A stretch of DNA of 64,000 nt from Sinonovacula constricta (taxonomy: Eukaryota > Mollusca > Bivalvia > Cardiida > Solecurtidae), in contig CM017556.1 in the NCBI GenBank assembly GCA_007844125.1, forward strand, positions 72,288,193-72,352,192, written 5' to 3'. This document shows, one piece after another, positions 47,735-58,784 of the stretch. Position numbers and translations under genes: made by a program. Every line of letters begins with the position of its first letter. The stretch's first letter is position 1. Under the pieces are notes generated by a model, which was not told the DNA's origin, ran no database searches, and worked only from the letters and a program-made list of their open reading frames with translations.

Positions 47735-50716
47735 GATTCGTTACAGAGCTGGGATCTTCAATGTGAGGAATGTTCACAGTCAGTGGATGTCAGAGCTGGG
47801 TTCTTCATGTGTGGTCCATGTCCTACAGTCAGTGATTTGTTTACAGAGCTGGATTCTTCAATGTGAGGGACATGTTTACAGTCAGTGGGATCATTTACAG
47901 AGCTGGGTTCTTCAATGTGAGGACATGTTTACTTTCAGTTGATCATTACAGAGCTGGGTTTCTTCAATGTGGTGGACATGTTTACAGTCAGTGGATCATA
48001 CAGAAGCTGGGTTCTTCAATGTGTGGACATGTTTACAGTCAGTGATCGTTTACAGAGCTGGGTTCTTCAATGTGAGGACATGTTTACAGTCAGTGGATCA
48101 GTTACAGAGCTGGGTTCTTCAATGTGAGGACATGTTTACAGTCAGTGATCATTACAGAGCTGGGTTCTTCAATGTGGACATGTTTACAGTCAGTGGATCG
48201 TTACAGAGCTGGGTTCTTCAATGTGAGGACATGTTTACAGTCAGTGGATCATTACAGAGCTGGGTTCTTCAATGTGACATGTTTACAGTCAGTGGATCAT
48301 TACAGAGCTGGGTTCTTCAATGTGGACATGTTTACAGTCAGTGGATCATTACAGAGCTGGGTTTTCAATGTGGACATGTTTACAGTCAGTGCATCATTAC
48401 AGAGCTGGGTTCTTCAATGTGTGGACATGTTTACAGTCAGTGGATCGTTACAGAGCTGGATTCTTCAATGTGGGACATGTTACAGTCAGTGGAGTTACAG
48501 AGCTGGGTTCTTCAATGTGTGGACATGTTTACAGTCAGTGGATCGTTACAAAGCTGGGTTCTTCAATGTGAGGACATGTTTACAGTCAGTGGATTCTTAC
48601 CGAGCTGGGTTCTTCAATGTGAGGACATGTTTACAGTCAGTAGATCATTACAGAGCTGGGTTCTTCAATGTGTGGACATGTTTACAGTCAGTGGATTCTT
48701 ACCGAGCTGAGTTCTTCAATGTGTGGACATGTTTACAGTCAGTGGATCATTACAGAGCTGGGTTCTTCAATGTGTGGACATGTTTACAGTCAGTGGATCA
48801 TGACAGAGCTAGGTTCTTCAATGTGAGGACATGTTTACAGTCAGTGGATCATTACAGAGCTGGGTTATTCAATGTGTGGACATGTTTACAGTCAGTGGAT
48901 CATTACAGAGCTGGGTTCTTCAATGTGAGGACATGTTTACAGTCAGTGGATCATTACAGAGCTGGATTCTTCAATGTGAGGACATGTTTACAGTCAGTGG
49001 ATCATTACAGAGCTGGGTTCTTCAATGTGAGGACATGTTTACAGTCAGTGGATCATGACAGAGCTGGGTTCTTCAATGTGTGGACATGTTTACAGTCAGA
49101 GGATCATTACAGAGCTTGGTTCTTCAATGTGAGGACATGCTTACAGTCAGTGGATCATTACAGAGCTGGGTTCTTCAATGTGTGGACATGTTTATAGTCA
49201 GTGGATCATTACAGAGCTGGGTTCTTCAATGTGTGGACATGTTTACAGTCAGTGATTCGTTACAGAGCTGGGATCTTCAATGTGAGGACATGTTTACAGT
49301 CAGTGGATCGTTACAGAGCTGGGTTCTTCAATGTGTGGTCATGTCTACAGTCAGTGATTTGTTACAGAGCTGGATTCTTCAATGTGAGGACATGTTTACA
49401 GTCAGTGGATCATTACAGAGCTGGGTTCTTCAATGTGAGGACATGTTTACTTTCAGTTGATCATTACAGAGCTGGGTTCTTCAATGTGTGGACATGTTTA
49501 CAGTCAGTGGATCATTACAGAGCTGGGTTCTTCAATGTGTGGACATGTTTATAGTCAGTGGATCATTACAGAGCTGGGTTCTTCAATGTGTGGACATGTT
49601 TACAGTCAGTGATTCGTTACAGAGCTGGGATCTTCAATGTGAGGACATGTTTACAGTCAGTGGATCGTTACAGAGCTGGGTTCTTCAATGTGTGGTCATG
49701 TCTACAGTCAGTGATTTGTTACAGAGCTGGATTCTTCAATGTGAGGACATGTTTACAGTCAGTGGATCATTACAGAGCTGGGTTCTTCAATGTGAGGACA
49801 TGTTTACTTTCAGTTGATCATTACAGAGCTGGGTTCTTCAATGTGTGGACATGTTTACAGTCAGTGGATCATTACAGAGCTGGGTTCTTCAATGTGTGGA
49901 CATGTTTACAGTCAGTGATTCGTTACAGAGCTGGGTTCTTCAATGTGAGGACATGTTTACAGTCAGTGGATCGTTACAGAGCTGGGTTCTTCAATGTGAG
50001 GACATGTTTATAGTCAGTGGATCATTACAGAGCTGGGTTCTTCAATGTGTGGACATGTTTACAGTCAGTGGATCATTACAGAGCTGGGTTCTTCAATGTG
50101 TGGACATGTTTACAGTCAGTGCATCATTACAGAGCTGGGCTCTTCAATGTGAGGACATGTTTACAGTCAGTGGATCGTTACAGAGCTGGATTCTTCAATG
50201 TGTGGACATGTCTACAGTCAGTGATTTGTTACAGAGCTGGGTTCTTCAATGTGAGGACATGTTTACAGTCAGTGGATCGTTACAAAGCTGGGTTCTTCAA
50301 TGTGTGGACATGTTTACAGTCAGTGGATTCTTACCGAGCTGGGTTCTTCAATGTGAGGACATGTTTACAGTCAGTAGATCATTACAGAGCTGGGTTCTTC
50401 AATGTGTGGACATGTTTACAGTCAGTGGATCATTACAGAGCTGGGTTCTTCAATGTGTGGACATGTTTACAGTCAGTGGATCATTACAGAGCTGGGTTCT
50501 TCAATGTGAGGACATGTTTACAGTCAGTGGATCATTACAGAGCTGGGTTCTTCAATGTGAGGACATGTTTACAGTCAGTGGATCGTTACCGAGCTGGGTT
50601 CTTCAATGTGAGGACATGTTTACAGTCAGTGGATCATTACAGAGCTGTTCTTTAATGTGAGGATATGTTTACAGTCAGTGGATCATTACAGAGCTGGGTT
50701 CTTCAATGTGTGGACA
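47735..50716 (+). repeat. 51-bp minisatellite, about 58 copies, with higher-order structure
   Basis: Units of 51 bp: 'ggatcattacagagctgggt' + 'tcttcaatgtgtggacatgt' + 'ttacagtcagt', with gtgtgg/gtgagg and atcatt/atcgtt variants. Being 17 codons long, the unit keeps frames open (DHYRAGFFNVWTCLQSV-type repeats), interrupted by recurrent single changes; it is not a gene. From about 48540 to 50640 the period is exact. From 47735 to about 48500 it is broken by frequent small insertions and deletions. A seven-unit (357-bp) block at about 49201-49557 is repeated at 49558-49914. Confidence 0.97.
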
Positions 50717-51721
50717 AGTTTACAAAGGATGCAATCTTTGAAAATGACAATGAACAATCTTATGTCATGCTGCAGTAAACTGATTTTTAAATTATATTTT
50801 TACACTTAAAGTTATGTTAAAAAGATGTTTGTATGATATGTCTAACCTCTTTCAAATAATTTAAAATTCATTGAGGTGAAATTATGCACCATCATACAGC
50901 TTATCCTGGCCATTACAAATAAATGAACTGTTATTCATTGATATTGGTACTTAATACTTCAAAGAACAAAGGAACATATTTTTATCTAATTCTTTATTTT
51001 AACAAGGAACAAATTTCAAATAAAAAGTAAGTCCTGCAATGATTGTTACTTTTACATGAAAAGAAATATAAATAGTTTCCACAGCATGCTCACTTGTATA
51101 TATTAAACATGTTTTACATTGCCTCCATAACTGTATACATTTTATTGCAATAGGAGCTTTCAATTTGTGGCTTTATTTATCGTTGATCATCTACCAAAGG
51201 AGTTTCTCCTGTGCAGATTGACAAAATCTTAATAACTGGGGGTCTCGTATAATCAGACGTTGTCCTTTGGTTGGCAGCTTTTGAGCAATAGATGTGTAAC
51301 TCAAATAAAAAAAAGTCCCTAATAAAGCAAATGCAAAATCATTAACTTGTTTAATTTAACTGTTAACTCCTTGTAACATATACAAGGAGTTATACAAACT
51401 GCATTGAAGGCATCACATAGATATGTTACAAGCTTTTAAATGTCTTTACTTCAAGTCTATTGTTAATCTGTTGGATATTGATTAGCTGTAGCATAATAAC
51501 GAACATCAGCAGTTTTGTTGCAATTAAATGGTATCATCAAAAGGGATAATGAAAAAAAGTTGGATGTGAGCTATGGAACGTGTTTGTAAGTTGCACCTTG
51601 TATCAGTACAATCTATTAATTATCCCAGTATATTGCAAATTAGTCTTAAGTTTCCAAAACTTAACAAAAAACTGAAACATTTAACACAAAAAGTGCATGC
51701 CATCTGGTTTTCAACATAAGA
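50717..51721. other. Between two minisatellites, no recognisable features
   Basis: AT-rich spacer. A short inverted 'aactccttgtaacatatacaaggagtt' hairpin lies near 51364-51391. No macoilin exon and no other coding family was seen. Confidence 0.4.
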
Positions 51722-52736
51722 AATTGTTTCAACTTGTACGTAGCAAATATGTCTATAAAAGGTTTCAACTTGTACATAACAATTATGTCTATGAAAAGGT
51801 TTCAACTTGTACATAACAAATATGTCTATGAAAAGGTTTCAACTTGTACATGTATAGCAAATATGTCTAAGAAAATGTTTCAACTTGTACATAGCAAATA
51901 TGTCTATGAAAAGGTTTCAACTTGTATATAGCAAATATGTCTATGAAAAGGTTTCAACTTGTACATAGCAAATATGTCTATGAAAAGGTTTCAACTTGTA
52001 CATGACAAATATGTCTATGAAAAGGTTTCAACTTGTACATGACAAATATGTCTATGAAAAGGTTTCAACTTGTACATGACAAATATGTCTATGAAAAGGT
52101 TTCAACTTGTACATGACAAATATGTCTATGAAAAGATTTAAACTTGTACATAGCAAATATGTCTATGAAAAGGTTTCAACTTGTACATAGAAAATATGTC
52201 TATGAAAAGGTTTCAACTTGTACATAACAAATATGTCTATGAAAAGGCTTAACTTGTACATAACAAATATGTCTAATAAAGGTTTCAACTTGTACATGAC
52301 AAATATGTCTAATAAAGGTTTTAACTTGTACATAGCAAATATGTCTAATAAAGGCTTAACTTGTACATAACAAATATGTCTAATAAAGGTTTCAACTTGT
52401 ACATGACAAATATGTCTAATAAATATGTCTAATAAAGGTTTCAACTTGTACATAGCAAATATGTCTTATAAAGGTTTCAACTTGTACATAGCAAATATGT
52501 CTAAAAAAAGGTTTCAACTTGTTCATAGCAAATATGTCTAATAAATATGTCTAATAAAGGTTTCAACTTGTACATAGCAAATATGTCTAATAAATATGTC
52601 TAATAAAGGTTTCAACTTGTACATAGCAAATATGTCTAATAAAGGTTTCAACTTGTACATAGCAAATATGTCTATAAAAAGGTTTAACTTGTACATAGCA
52701 AATATGTCTAATAAAGTTTTCAACTTGTACATAGCT
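51722..52736 (+). repeat. 36-bp minisatellite, about 28 copies
   Basis: Units of about 36 bp: 'aaaggtttcaacttgtacat' + 'agcaaatatgtctatg'. The left half mostly ends tctatgaaaagg and the right half mostly tctaataaagg, with several extra 'aatatgtctaat' slippages. The array changes subtype from left to right, as expected from local unit turnover. Open frames on both strands are artefacts. Confidence 0.95.
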
Positions 52737-53404
52737 TTAAAAGTGAACAGGTTTTCCTTTTTTGTTTTTTGCTTCAGAAAGGCAAAAGCTATTTGACTTC
52801 GTGTGAGTCGGTGGCAGCACGTCCGTGCAGGGTACAGCATAATTTAACTGAGAGCAATACAATAAACTGTTTTGATACCTCTGATCACTCTATTTTATGT
52901 GAATGCTGCCCTTTAAAAGTTGTGTTTTGATTGGAAAAATAATGGGTTGCAACATTTTTTCTTTGGTTTATTAACTGTGCTGTGTACATGACTGAGTTTT
53001 TAGTGATGTTGTAACATAAAAATGCAGATCAGTAGATGTATGTGACATGTTCCTGCACTTAACTGTGACCAAGTTTAAGATAACTTAATTAGCAGATAGC
53101 TGCAACTTTGCATCTATACAATAATATATGTTGATAGTGTACATGTATCCGGCTAAAAAAGCTTCAATGATTATTGAACCACCTTTATTCAGATAGTCAG
53201 AAGAAAGACCTTTCTCAACTTAATTTTTGCCTTGATTATCAAGTATACCCACATGGTGACTTCTTAAGTTGACAACACCGCTGCATTAACAACAGATAGA
53301 CAAACATCAAACATAAAAAATCAAATTAAGTTTTCAATAAAAGCAAGAACAAAGAACTAGGGGTTGCAAATGGACAAGGTGCCTAACTTCTCTGACTTCT
53401 TTTG

Positions 53405-53562
53405 GACCATGGCCTCTCACTACATGGGTTCGACTTCCAGTTCGGATAAAGGACTTGAAGGGGAAATGTTTTCAAGCTGACCTCAGGTGCACCAGAGGTA
53501 CTACACAAACATTTTCTGGGGTCTTCATTCAGTAAAATAGGTTGACATCGCTACTATGGGCA
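53405..53562 (+). mobile_element. SINE-like element of the dispersed TACCCAGACATTTGTCTGGG family
   Basis: 'gcctctcactacatgggttc' + 'gacttccag' (B-box-like), 'caggtgcaccagaggtacta', 'aaacattttctggggtcttc', 'gacatcgctactatgggcat'. It is a diverged copy, and the order of blocks matches the copies at 42.7 and 47.4 kb. Confidence 0.6.
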
Positions 53563-54600
53563 TACTTTGTTCCTACAATATATTAAAAACAACAAAAATA
53601 AACTACTTACATGCCATGCAAGTTGTTTTGAAATAATGGATCAAGTAGAATCCACTCAAATGACTCTTGCATCTGCCATAACTTCTGGAATATCCTGGTC
53701 TAGCAATCTAGTAATTGTTTTCTCTGGGCCTGGAATCTTTCTTGAAGCTTAACAGCAACAGAACACATTTTATAACTAGTAGTTCTATGAGATACCCAAA
53801 GGTAACAACACATGTAATCAGATAAACTGGCACTTAAGTTAGCAATATCAGTGTAGGAAATCAATCACCTTCCATAATTCCATAAGGTAAGGATTAGAAA
53901 CAAACACCCTTTGTCTGAATTGATATGCATCCTGTATTTTACCATTGATTCAGAACCACTCAGGGTTTTGATAAAAGAATTTACTCAAGAAAAATTAGAC
54001 AAAAATATTTAAGAAATGGCATAGGTTAGGCAAACAGTTACCAATTTCACTTCTTTAATTTTTAACTAGTAAATCGAAAGAATACCACCCTCATTTTGTA
54101 TAAATAACAAGCCATATCTATTAATGGTGGTTACAGTTTTGATGGCACAAATTAAGTTTAGCAAAACTTGAAGGCACTTTGTAATATATCATTGAGCAAT
54201 ATATGAAAATAATGTGTGAGTGATAGTTTCATATGCATGTTTTCTCTGACACAGTAACTATAAATAATAATTTGAAGTAAACAATTTGATGGAGTCCACA
54301 CAAAAAAATGTAACAGGGACCTTGTTTAAAGCTATACAAAACCCATCTTGACTGTGTGATGGGTCTTAATAGGTCTTAAGCCTAATTGTTTTTGTGAAGG
54401 TGTTGAGTTCAATCTACCAATTTATCCATCATCAGTTCATGAGAAACTGCCACAATTTTCTATGATAACGGAAGATTATTTATATAGCTACATTACAACA
54501 AGAACAAAATCTTTAAGCTAATTAGTCTAAAATTTATGTGAACAAATATCCTCTTGTTATCTAAAATCGATGTTTTAAAACCATTTTTCGGCGTTTTTCA
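53563..54600. other. No recognisable features
   Basis: AT-rich, with no coding or repeat signal that I can support. Confidence 0.35.
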
Positions 54601-54929
54601 AATACATCATGAACTATTTTAATAATGCCCTTTTAGTTCTAACTACTAAAGGGAAACATCTAAAAACTTACGAAATACACTTAATGGTTAAAAACAACAA
54701 TAAAAACACCGAATGTCGCATTGTGATATCGTGGCGACAATTTGAGAAAACCCCTGACGTACCTTCGTCAATCCATCCATCTAGTAAAAGCATCGCCAAA
54801 AATCGCTGTTTGTGAACGGTAGCTGCGCATGTATTCACTTCTTTTCGACTTACCTAGTATCTTTCGGCACAAAAATATCATCAATAAAATCCCTAGTTAC
54901 TGCGAAAACAAAGAAAACCGAATTATTTG

Positions 54930-55390
54930 TTACAAATACAAAAAAACTCATTAGAGGTCTTATTTTTAATTACAACCAGACTGTAGCAGACCTTAACCCG
55001 AAAGATCCTTCTCAAGATTCTTGTAACTGTTCAACTTCACCTTTCTGTTATTTACCTTCTCGCCATATCATTCCTGGGGATTTAAACATCGTCGATGACT
55101 ATAAATTAAGAAAACTACTCTTTAAGGTCCGAAATATCGCCTGCCAGATGAAATAGATTTTGACCTTTGTTGCAATGAAATAGCTGATGCAATTAATCTG
55201 TTTGCCGATCGCTGGTGTAAAAGAGAAAACACGGATACAGTAGCACTCAATACTTGGAAGAAAGCCATTTTCAAGATAATAAAAAAGTGTATGAAAATTC
55301 AGGAATTACCATTTTACAAAACTCATCAGAAAATGTATTGCAGACGGTTACAACCCGGGAATCCTTCGTTGTACTGCATTGCTTGCAATT
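54930..55390 (+). mobile_element. Decayed retroelement coding fragment, probably Penelope-like N-terminal region
   Basis: The + strand frame ending at 55156 contains CNCSTSPFCYLPSRHIIPGD followed by LNIVDDYKLRKLLF. Near 55117 a one-base change shifts the frame; the downstream frame carries KYRLPDEIDFD, then FADRWCKREN and a W/K-rich stretch, ending at a stop near 55388. The pattern C-x-C..SPF..GH-x-x-GDL-x-IV...LR-x-L followed by KxRxP and RW.KRE is one I associate with the region upstream of the reverse transcriptase in Penelope-like elements of aquatic invertebrates. No reverse transcriptase or GIY-YIG domain is present, so this is a deleted, frameshifted remnant. Family assignment is moderate to low. 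Confidence 0.5.
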
Positions 55391-55814
55391 GACCTTTTTT
55401 ACAGTCAAGAACTTGCATTGCTTTTAAATTACACGATGACCGGACAGGTCGTTGAGACTATATGAAAACAGTGACTTAAAGCCATAATTGGACAGTTACT
55501 GTTGGAATTCTTGTCTCTTCATCTCTCCAGTCGTGCCCTATATAGGTGAGACAACTTGAGCAGTCCCCATGCCCTTTACGTGAGATTGCACAGTAGGTAT
55601 AACATCGGGATTTTTAGCACCTTTCTTACATATAATATGCCAACTGCGGATAAATCCTCGGCTTTTCATGTACTCTAACAAAACTACATTTTATTTTGTT
55701 GGTAGGTTGTTTTCTAAATTTCGACGTTTTTTTTTTCGTATTTTTTACATTCCACTTTCGACACTTTTGGTACATGATGTCATGGCATTATATGCCATAT
55801 TTAAATTGATCTTA

Positions 55815-55930
55815 TTACATATCAGCGCTTGGGCTGTTTTATTTGTTCTTATAACATATCAGCGCATGGGCTGTTTTATGTGTTCCTTTAATATCTTATA
55901 ATAAATCAGCGCTTAGGCTGTTTTATTTCA
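55815..55930 (+). repeat. Three copies of a 'tatcagcgcttgggctgttt' motif
   Basis: Copies begin near 55818, 55856 and 55902 with a spacing of about 38-46 bp. The array may belong to the untranslated region of the adjacent decayed retroelement. Confidence 0.7.
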
Positions 55931-56133
55931 AACTAATCTCTCGTTTGGAATTTTTTATTTTTACGTTGCCGAGGCTTTTACCTACTGTACATACTGTACA
56001 TATGTTTATAGTTTATTGTATTACTAGTTATTATGTATGTTTATAAGTTCATTGTATCTGTTTTAACTCCCGATGCAGGTGCTTACTGTTAGTTGTTTCA
56101 CTTTGACGGGATGTTGTTATTTACACTGTTTGT

Positions 56134-56400
56134 TTGCTAGAAAAACCTTCACGAAGTGCGAGGTTGGAGCGCTCCACAAACCAGGTTTCAGCACCCCAGT
56201 TGGCCCTTTTGCCGATTGACCGTTCCAAGGCGGTAACTGATGGTTTTTCTTTATGTGTGTTATGTCTCGTCTCTGTGTTTTTGTCACATTTGCATTTACC
56301 TTGTTTGCCTTTGTCTACTGGTAGATAAAATTTAAATATCTGTGAAAATTTTGATAGGACCTTTTCTTATTTACCTATTTTTATCTTTCACTCCGAAAAT
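56134..56400 (+). mobile_element. 3' part of a dispersed element (copy 1 of 2 in the window)
   Basis: From about 56238, 'ggtttttctttatgtgtgtt' + 'atgtctcgtctctgtgtttt' continues through 'tttgcctttgtctactggta' to 'gataggaccttttcttattt'. The same order of blocks is found in reverse complement at 61264-61445. It lies about 0.8 kb downstream of the decayed retroelement fragment in the same orientation, so it could be that element's 3' end. Confidence 0.65.
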
Positions 56401-57359
56401 GCCTGTCGTCTTGCTCGGCTCGCCATTTGTTTTTCGACCAATGAGATTCAAGAAAATAGTACCCACAAAACACTACGCGTTGTACGTAGCGTTATGTTTG
56501 TAAACATTGTCGGGGTGTTTGAGTTACGAATTTTTCAAATGTAAACACCAGTTTGTCGGCTTATCACTTATTAACCCCCGAACTTTAGTATCGACTCGAT
56601 GGATTATACGGAATATATTAATGACCCCTAGCAGTTCATAATCAAATTATTTAGATCTATAACACGAATTAAACCTGTTTTAGCCTAAATAAAACTTGTA
56701 TTGTGTTTATTTTAAGATGGTTGCATGTGAATATCTTTTTTAATGTTCAGATCACATTGAAGCATTAAGTTGTACTTAACTAACTGAAAAGATGTTATCA
56801 TAATGATTTGATTTTGATTTTTAAATAATATAATTTTAAGGTTTAAATTCATAAAAGGCAAGTTAAGGAACCAAGTAAAATAACAAAGCTGTTATTGTAC
56901 TTTATGTTTCTGATATTATCCTAAAAGCACAAATAGCTAAAGCAACACTATCACGGTCACTGAACACTTTTAGACGACAATATTATTATGTCAGTGACGA
57001 AAGTTATTGAAGACAATACTGAAGAACTCAATGCTCAAAAATTTAAAACAATGCGCGTTGGAACTAACTGTTTGAAATATTTCAAGACAATTACAATTTC
57101 AAATTGATAAAAAGATTAGTAACTTAATTTTCCACCGTTTAACATATTTATATAGCAATGATTCTTATTTTTAATCCGTTCTTTTGTGTAATTGCGATAA
57201 AGTACAAAAGATGCAAAGTTAAAAACTTTTCTTTCTGAAAAAAGTTTTTGTCTATCAAATCCGATTAAATACTGCAAAAGCTTCAAATTGAGCAAAATTA
57301 TATATTTTCTAAAAAGGAAATTAAATTACTTTATGCATTTAAAAATATTTACATCTTTT
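56401..57359. other. No recognisable features
   Basis: AT-rich, with no coding or repeat signal supported. Confidence 0.35.
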
Positions 57360-58150
57360 TCAGACACACCTTAACGTGCGCCCGAGCCCGAAGAAAAGAA
57401 GAGGGTATAGGGAGGAGGAGGGTACACACACAGTCGGGGGTAGCGGACGAAACCTAGTCTCAGACAAACCTCAAATATCAATAAATAGAGCTTGCGAGCC
57501 TAGCCTCAATAACTTAAAGCAAAGCAGCACGTGAGCCTGGTTTAAATACACTTTCGACAGACAGCTAACTCAGCCGCGACCCTTACACAAGTGTGTCGCA
57601 CTCACTATTGGCACACACACTCCTCTGTCTCACGCGTGCCAAAAACTTGACTCCCTCTCAGTCACACACGTTCCCTTTAAGCAAAGACTAACCTGGCACG
57701 TACGTGCCTCGTCACAGACTCTATTGTGTAGTTTGTAACAAGTCTCACACGTGCCTAACACTGAAATGCTATACCCTGCACGAGCATGCGGCCACCGACT
57801 CACCCGTTCCTCTCCAAGCACGACTGAAGTCTACCTGATTAAGCGCGTTCTCCCATCTCACAAGCTTACTCGGATGTGCCCTTCGGAAGTATGAGCACTT
57901 ACGTCCCGGGGAATCTACTGAAACCCTTCGGAATTCGAACACCCCGAGCACGACCGAAGCTCCCTGGAAGCCTAATTGGTTTGCACCTGCAGCCTCAGAA
58001 CGCCTAGACCTAACGCTATGACCAGAAGGACGAGACGAGAAGAAACCTGTATTGTGCTTAGCGTATAGCGTGCAACGAGTTTCTTCTAAATATTCAAATG
58101 ACAAAGTGAAGGTCAGTTGCTTGTGTAGACACAGACTGCCTTTCCACCAA
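57360..58150. other. GC-richer patch with clustered ACGTG motifs and a 14-bp palindrome
   Basis: Base composition shifts clearly from the AT-rich surroundings. ACGTG or CGTGCC words recur: gcacgtgagcc near 57528, tctcacgcgtgcc near 57628, the perfect palindrome ggcacgtacgtgcc at 57695-57708 and tctcacacgtgcc near 57742. Short open frames on the - strand have no family I recognise. It could be a mobile-element terminus (for example an LTR) or part of a regulatory region; no terminal repeats could be established. Confidence 0.45.
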
Positions 58151-58784
58151 CCAAGCGATGGTTAGTAAGCGAAAACAGAAATCAAGAAAATAAAAAGAAA
58201 TCAGACTTCCTGTCTTGTAAAGCTGGGATCTTATATCTCAGAATCATCTTATGTTGCGACAGGATTCGCTAAAAGGTCAAGGTCAAATAATTATGCTCGG
58301 ACTGTAACATCTGAAAAATATTAAATGAATGGCTACTTTAGCACCAGCAAACAATACAAATTACCTCTAAACAATTAGAAAATTAGCCGAAAAGCAAATT
58401 ATGACACTTATAGGCTGCAACAATAATCTAATCTTTAGAAACTGAATATTTAAAGCAATGAAGTTCTATCTCACTGAAAGGAAGTATCTATTTAAGCCTC
58501 AAGGAAGTCATTCCCTTAAATAAAAGGGAAGTAAATCTATTTTATGTGTTGTTCAACTTTCACTGCACAACTAATCAGTCATGCAATCAGTCATGTCAAA
58601 CACAATCGTCTTAAGTTTAAAACTGTTTCAAACATGCCAATGTCTTTGGCAAAAGACACTTACTTATTGCCAAAAAACATTGTCAAGAATGAAAAGATAA
58701 AAATGTTTACATAATAACGTGGTAAACAAAAACACTTCATCCACGGAAAAAATATACGTCATTGTTAAAAATGGAAGAACAACA

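Noticed and set aside
47967..50660. Long overlapping open frames with 17-aa repeats
   Set aside because: They arise from the 51-bp minisatellite. Frames are broken and restarted by single unit variants in all three registers, and no splice or start logic is seen.
47735..50716. CRISPR-like array (regular repeats)
   Set aside because: The units are directly tandem without unique spacers, and the genome is eukaryotic.
57630..58104. Small - strand genes in the GC-rich patch
   Set aside because: Two overlapping short frames with no recognisable domain; open frames are expected in GC-richer sequence.
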